From Bacteroidota bacterium (GTDB lineage: Bacteria; Bacteroidota; Bacteroidia; Flavobacteriales; Flavobacteriaceae), in assembly GCA_027619415.1 (NCBI GenBank), contig JAQCFO010000009.1, positions 1 to 56,263 on the forward strand: 56,263 nucleotides of DNA, read 5' to 3'. Shown piece by piece: positions 52,253-56,263 of this stretch (its first letter is position 1; each line of letters begins with the position of its first letter). The position numbers and the translations under genes are program-made. The notes below the pieces were generated by a model, which was not told the DNA's origin, did no database searches, and saw only the letters and a list, made by a program, of their open reading frames with translations.

Positions 52253-55200
52253 ATGTCTTTTACAAAAAAAATAATCCATTTACTTGCCTTATTAATTCTT
52301 GTCCCTTCTGTTTATTCTCAAAGGGAAAAAAACAAAAATTCTGATGAAAGTTCTTTGTATTCTGGTCTTAAATTCAGAAATATAGGTCCAGCTTTTATGT
52401 CTGGAAGAATAGCTGATATAGCGATTAATCCATCTAACGAAAATGAATGGTATGTAGCAGTTGGATCAGGTGGAGTTTGGAAAACATCAAATTCTGGAAG
52501 CAGCTGGTCATCATTAACTGATAATGAATCTTTTTTTTCAACTGGATCTATAACTATCGACCCTAATAATAACAATGTTATATGGCTAGGTACTGGTGAA
52601 AATGTAGGGGGAAGACATGTGGGTATAGGGAAAGGAGTTTACGTTTCTTATAATGGAGGAAAAAAATGGGTAAACAAGGGTTTGAAAAATTCAGAACATA
52701 TTTCAAAAATCATAGTGGATAAAGATAATTCTAACACAGTTTTTGTTGCCGCTCAAGGTCCGCTTTGGTCTTCAGGTGGTGAGAGGGGTTTGTTTAAAAC
52801 AACTAATTCAGGAGATACCTGGAAAAATGTATTAAGTGTAAACGAATGGACAGGAGTAACAGATGTTGTAGTAGACCCAAGAAATAAAACGGTAATGTAT
52901 GCTGCTACTTGGCAAAGACATAGAAGTGTAGCAGCTTATATTGGAGGTGGACCAGGTACTAATTTATACAAAAGTACTGATTCTGGAGAAACATGGAAAA
53001 AACTTTCGGTAGGTCTTCCATCTGGTAATATGGGTAAAATAGGTTTAGCAATTTCTTCAATAAATCCAGATGTTTTATATGCTGCGATTGAACTTGACAG
53101 AAAAAAAGGTGCTATCTATAGATCTTCAGATAGAGGAGAGAGTTGGGTTAAAATGTCTGATACAGTTTCAGGTGGAACAGGTCCTCATTATTATCAAGAA
53201 CTTGTGGCATCTCCTCATTATTTTGATAAAATTTATTTAATGGATGTCAGGGTGCAAGTTTCAGATGATGGGGGTAAGACTTTTTACACAATGAATGAAA
53301 GAAGCAAACATTCAGATAATCACTCTATGATATTCAAAAAAAATGATCCTAATTATGTTTTAGTTGGTTCAGATGGAGGTATTTATGAATCTTTTGACAA
53401 TACCAAGAGTTGGAAGTTTATTAATAATTTACCAATTACTCAATTTTATAAATTAGCATTAGATGATTCTAAACCCTTTTATAACATTTATGGAGGAACT
53501 CAGGACAATAATTCTCAAGGTGGTCCAAGTCGTACTTTTAGATCTAATGGGATAGTTAATAGTGATTGGTTTGTTCTACTTGGTGGAGATGGACACCAAC
53601 CAGCTACCGAACCTGGAAATCCAAACATTGTATATGCTCAGTCTCAACAAGGTAATCTTCATAGGGTTGATAGAACAAATGGAGAAGCAGTTTTTATCAA
53701 ACCTCACTCTGGAATTGATGAGCCTTATGAAAGGTTTAATTGGGATTCACCAATCCTTGTAAGTAATCATGATTCTAAACGATTATATTTTGGTTCTCAA
53801 AGAGTTTGGAGATCTGATGATAGGGGAGATAGTTGGACTCCAATTTCTGAAGATCTAACTATGAATCAAGAGAGAATGTCATTACCAATCATGGGTAGAC
53901 AACAGAGCTGGGATGCGGCTTGGGATGTGTATGCTATGTCTACTTATAACACAATTACATCGCTAAGCGAATCTCCGTTAAATGAAAATTTCATTTATGT
54001 TGGTACTGATGATGGGTTAATTCATTCAACAAAAAATAATGGAAAGGAATGGTATTCTATTACGGTTGATAAATTACCAGAAGTTCCTAAAACTTCATTT
54101 GTTAATGATATTAAAGCTGATTTACATAACGAAAATATCGTTTATGTAGCATTAGATAATCATAAATTTGGAGATTACAACCCTTATCTATATAAAAGTA
54201 TAAATGGAGGGAAAACATGGAAATCAATATCTCAGGGTATTCCAAAAGAAACCATGGTTTGGAGAATTGTTCAAGATCATATAGATCCAAACCTTCTTTT
54301 TGCAGCTACTGAATATGGATTATATTTTTCTAATAATCAAGGTGAAAAGTGGATGAAGTTTTCTAGTGGATTACCTACTATATCCATAAGAGATCTTGCT
54401 ATTCAAAAAAGAGAAAATGATTTAGTATTAGCAACTTTCGGAAGAGGTTTTTATGTTTTGGACGATTATAGTCCATTGAGAAAACTTAATAAAGCCAACA
54501 GTAAAGGTGCTATACTTTTTGATATTAAGGATGCCATTCAATATAATCCAATTCGAGCGGGAACCTCTAGTCAGGGCAGTTCATATTATTCAGCCGAAAA
54601 CCCACCATATGGAGCTATTATTTCTTATTATATTCCAGAATCAACTAACACTTTAAAAGCAGAAAGGAAGAAAGCAGAGAAGGAACTTAATAAATTAGAA
54701 AAAGATATTCCTTTTCCAGGATGGAATGAATTAGATAAAGAAAATTCAGAAAAGAAATCAAATATTATTTTAGAAATTAAAGACTCAAATGGAGAAATTG
54801 TCACTAGAATTAATGGATCTTCTAAAAAGGGAATTAATAGAATTGCTTGGGATTTAACTAAACCTTTAATTTCTACAATTAATTCTAGAGTTAGAGGTAG
54901 AGGGAATACGAGTTCGATACCTGTTGAATCAGGTTTGTATTCTGCACAGATATTTAAAAATGATAAAGGAAATCTTTCTAAGCTATCCGAAATGAAAAAT
55001 TTTAATGTTAGTGTAATAAGAGAAAATATTCTTATTAATCCTTTAGAGTCTAAACTAGAAACTTACATAAATGATTTAACTGATTTCAAAGCTAAACTAG
55101 AGTTGCATATGAATGAGTTTAGAAAATCAAAACAAAAACTATCTTCATTCGAAATTGCCATTAAACTGATTAATTCTGAAAATTCTACTCTAATAAAAGA

Positions 55201-55492
55201 CTTAAATGGTCTTTACGAATATATTGTTAATATTGATTCTGTATTTTCTGGTAACGAGTCTAAAAAGGAAATAGGAGAAAAAGATTATCCTACAATAATG
55301 GATAGATTATCAGTTGCTCAAAGAGGTTTTTATGGTAATTCTTATGGCCCTACAAAGCTCCACATGGATAGCTTTGAAATAGCTAAAAATATGTGGAATA
55401 AGTTAAAGGTTGAAATACAAAAATTTAATAGTTCTATCTTAGCTTTTGAAAATAAACTAAATCAACTTGGAACACCAAGTATTATCGATTAG
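52253..55492 (+). CDS. Exported VPS10/sortilin-like BNR-repeat protein
   Basis: This 1079-residue protein has a signal peptide (to about 22, ending VYSQR) and at least nine Asp-box turns of the form S-x-D/N-x-G-x-x-W/F across residues 65-710: STSWS-like SGSSW, YNGGKKW, TNSGDTW, STDSGETW, SSDRGESW, SDDGGKTF, SDDRGDSW, SINGGKTW, SNNQGEKW. These define a sortilin/VPS10-type propeller. The C-terminal 350 residues hold an Ig-like segment (NGSSKKGINRIAWDL) and helices. Related proteins bind or cleave glycans or peptides. The 3' end overlaps the convergent DUF3810 gene by 11 bases. Confidence 0.88.
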   Translation: MSFTKKIIHLLALLILVPSVYSQREKNKNSDESSLYSGLKFRNIGPAFMSGRIADIAINPSNENEWYVAVGSGGVWKTSNSGSSWSSLTDNESFFSTGSITIDPNNNNVIWLGTGENVGGRHVGIGKGVYVSYNGGKKWVNKGLKNSEHISKIIVDKDNSNTVFVAAQGPLWSSGGERGLFKTTNSGDTWKNVLSVNEWTGVTDVVVDPRNKTVMYAATWQRHRSVAAYIGGGPGTNLYKSTDSGETWKKLSVGLPSGNMGKIGLAISSINPDVLYAAIELDRKKGAIYRSSDRGESWVKMSDTVSGGTGPHYYQELVASPHYFDKIYLMDVRVQVSDDGGKTFYTMNERSKHSDNHSMIFKKNDPNYVLVGSDGGIYESFDNTKSWKFINNLPITQFYKLALDDSKPFYNIYGGTQDNNSQGGPSRTFRSNGIVNSDWFVLLGGDGHQPATEPGNPNIVYAQSQQGNLHRVDRTNGEAVFIKPHSGIDEPYERFNWDSPILVSNHDSKRLYFGSQRVWRSDDRGDSWTPISEDLTMNQERMSLPIMGRQQSWDAAWDVYAMSTYNTITSLSESPLNENFIYVGTDDGLIHSTKNNGKEWYSITVDKLPEVPKTSFVNDIKADLHNENIVYVALDNHKFGDYNPYLYKSINGGKTWKSISQGIPKETMVWRIVQDHIDPNLLFAATEYGLYFSNNQGEKWMKFSSGLPTISIRDLAIQKRENDLVLATFGRGFYVLDDYSPLRKLNKANSKGAILFDIKDAIQYNPIRAGTSSQGSSYYSAENPPYGAIISYYIPESTNTLKAERKKAEKELNKLEKDIPFPGWNELDKENSEKKSNIILEIKDSNGEIVTRINGSSKKGINRIAWDLTKPLISTINSRVRGRGNTSSIPVESGLYSAQIFKNDKGNLSKLSEMKNFNVSVIRENILINPLESKLETYINDLTDFKAKLELHMNEFRKSKQKLSSFEIAIKLINSENSTLIKDLNGLYEYIVNIDSVFSGNESKKEIGEKDYPTIMDRLSVAQRGFYGNSYGPTKLHMDSFEIAKNMWNKLKVEIQKFNSSILAFENKLNQLGTPSIID

Positions 55493-56263
55493 AGTAGTAG
55501 TTAACTAATAAATTAACAACCAAGTTGTAGCTTTTGATGCCGTCAACTTGGTTGTTTGCTTTTAAGAAGTAATCAAAAATATTTTTAAAATATGGTTCTA
55601 ATGGATTGTTGAACTTATCCAACTCTTTTCTAGCTTCTTGAATATTTTTTAAAACTCCTTTATTTATTTTCATATAAAGATGATCAAAAGTTATTTTGTC
55701 AACTTTATACAGTTCATTTAATAAATATTTTAGTGCAAGAACATTTCCACTGTAATTAACTAAGTTATCACTTGATTCAATGGAAGCGATGATTCCAATA
55801 AAATTTGCTTCGTTTTCAGCAGAATATCCCATTTGATGAGCAATCTCATGGCATATAGTTGTTGGAATTTGAATTTTAGGTATGTTTTTATTTATTTGCG
55901 CTTCTAATGTAAAAGGGTTGATGTAACCACTAAAGCCCATATAGGATAGAGGAGTACTGAATAAAGAGTTTTTAACACTAACTATTGGGGCATGCTCATT
56001 TAATGTTTTATTTTTTTCTAATGTTTTAACTGCTTCTATTGAAGCGTTAAAAATCTCCTTTATATTGTCACTGAATATAACAGGAAGTGTATCACTTTTA
56101 GATAACTCATGATGGATTTTGTTAGTGTTTCTGATAAATAAATTGGTAATCTTAATCAAAGACTTAGATGAGTAATTGTGTTCAATAAGTAATCTGTTTT
56201 TTAGAGGAGTTCTGTGATAATTCAACCCCCATTGGTATTGAAAAATTATATAAACTATTAAAA
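55482..56263 (-). CDS. DUF3810 family zinc metallopeptidase-like membrane protein (5' end outside window)
   Basis: The frame is open to the edge of the window. The residues before LNYHRTPL read IIFQYQWG in the same frame, so the true start lies beyond 56263 and the TTG at 56225 is an internal Leu codon. The visible part carries the zinc motif ICHEIAHQMG with a downstream Glu in AENEANF. Full-length DUF3810 proteins have N-terminal membrane helices and about 350 residues, of which about 260 are here. The C-terminal KANNQVDGIKSYNLVVNLLVNYY is typical of the family. Confidence 0.85.
   Translation of the reverse strand, partial: LIVYIIFQYQWGLNYHRTPLKNRLLIEHNYSSKSLIKITNLFIRNTNKIHHELSKSDTLPVIFSDNIKEIFNASIEAVKTLEKNKTLNEHAPIVSVKNSLFSTPLSYMGFSGYINPFTLEAQINKNIPKIQIPTTICHEIAHQMGYSAENEANFIGIIASIESSDNLVNYSGNVLALKYLLNELYKVDKITFDHLYMKINKGVLKNIQEARKELDKFNNPLEPYFKNIFDYFLKANNQVDGIKSYNLVVNLLVNYYSNR
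55515..55566 (+). terminator. Intrinsic terminator inside the convergent DUF3810 gene
   Basis: AACAACCAAGTTG (55515-55527) and CAACTTGGTTGTT (55544-55556) are exact inverted copies with a 16-base loop, followed on + by TGCTTTT. It lies 22 bases after the VPS10/BNR stop and within the last codons of the opposing gene, so it can end the + strand transcript while coding for conserved residues on the other strand. Confidence 0.65.

Noticed and set aside
56223-56225. TTG as start of the DUF3810 gene
   Set aside because: The frame stays open to the window edge and the upstream residues fit the family, so this codon is internal.
1-56263. CRISPR arrays, insertion sequences, prophage or toxin-antitoxin modules
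   Set aside because: No repeat-spacer pattern, transposase, phage structural gene or recognisable toxin-antitoxin pair was found on either strand.

Overview
The window looks like chromosomal DNA of a marine member of the Flavobacteriaceae (Bacteroidota). It is strongly AT-rich, start codons lack clear Shine-Dalgarno sequences, and there are TAnnTTTG-type -7 boxes at the tRNA genes. It carries families typical of the group: the RlmD/DUF6452/DUF6048 block, SusC/CirA-type TonB receptor architecture, DUF3810, VF530, a Flavobacteria-type OxyR, and many short lipoprotein signals ending in SC. The genus cannot be assigned by reading alone.

Layout. 1-545: 3' end of a 23S rRNA, 5S rRNA and terminator, so this is the tail of an rRNA operon. 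591-7522: sugar block with xylulokinase, xylose isomerase, a membrane AGMO-like hydroxylase, a double DUF1080 (3-keto-disaccharide hydrolase) protein and a Tat-exported Gfo/Idh/MocA oxidoreductase. 7509-9251 (minus): SDR plus DoxX-like pair. 9282-14657: exported CocE-like hydrolase, GMC oxidoreductase, its Tat-bearing small subunit (gluconate 2-dehydrogenase subunit 3 family), a His-containing cytochrome b561-like membrane protein and a YceI protein. 14685-17013: beta-propeller lipoprotein and M28-PDZ peptidase. 17082-23670: DUF4838 lipoprotein followed by glpK-glpD-glpF and a small SDR. 23977-29688: ABC-F protein, small membrane protein, a broken DUF5916-like gene, a GHL10-like and CBM9-like lipoprotein pair, and an exported endonuclease/exonuclease/phosphatase-fold protein. 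29834-32115: two-subunit 3-oxoacid CoA-transferase and a CDP-alcohol phosphatidyltransferase. 32116-32518: tRNA-Pro with promoter and terminator, next to remnants of a tyrosine integrase and a lipoprotein. 32667-38034: redox and housekeeping genes (trxB, oxyR, cyclophilin, NUDIX, acyltransferase, sodC). 38106-42920: DUF3089 lipase-like lipoprotein, TonB receptor, two CxxC heavy-metal-associated proteins and an uncharacterised lipoprotein. 43008-47030: ALDH7-type dehydrogenase and APC permease facing a Rieske oxygenase. 47056-52184: small genes, tRNA-Arg, three methyltransferases and the DUF6452/DUF6048 pair. 52253-56263: a VPS10/BNR exported protein and a DUF3810 metallopeptidase-like gene that runs off the window.

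How the genes may work together. Two blocks suggest one theme: oxidation of a glycoside outside the cytoplasm by the GMC/small-subunit enzyme, with a b561-like protein in place of the usual cytochrome c, cleavage of the keto-sugar by DUF1080, reduction by Gfo/Idh, and entry of the pentose through XylA/XylB. This is a hypothesis from context. The most distinctive accessory set is the TonB receptor with two secreted CxxC metal-binding proteins that share a C-terminal LPxCCxY signature. The clearest trace of past mobile DNA is the integrase N-terminal fragment beside tRNA-Pro. No CRISPR array, intact mobile element or prophage was seen.
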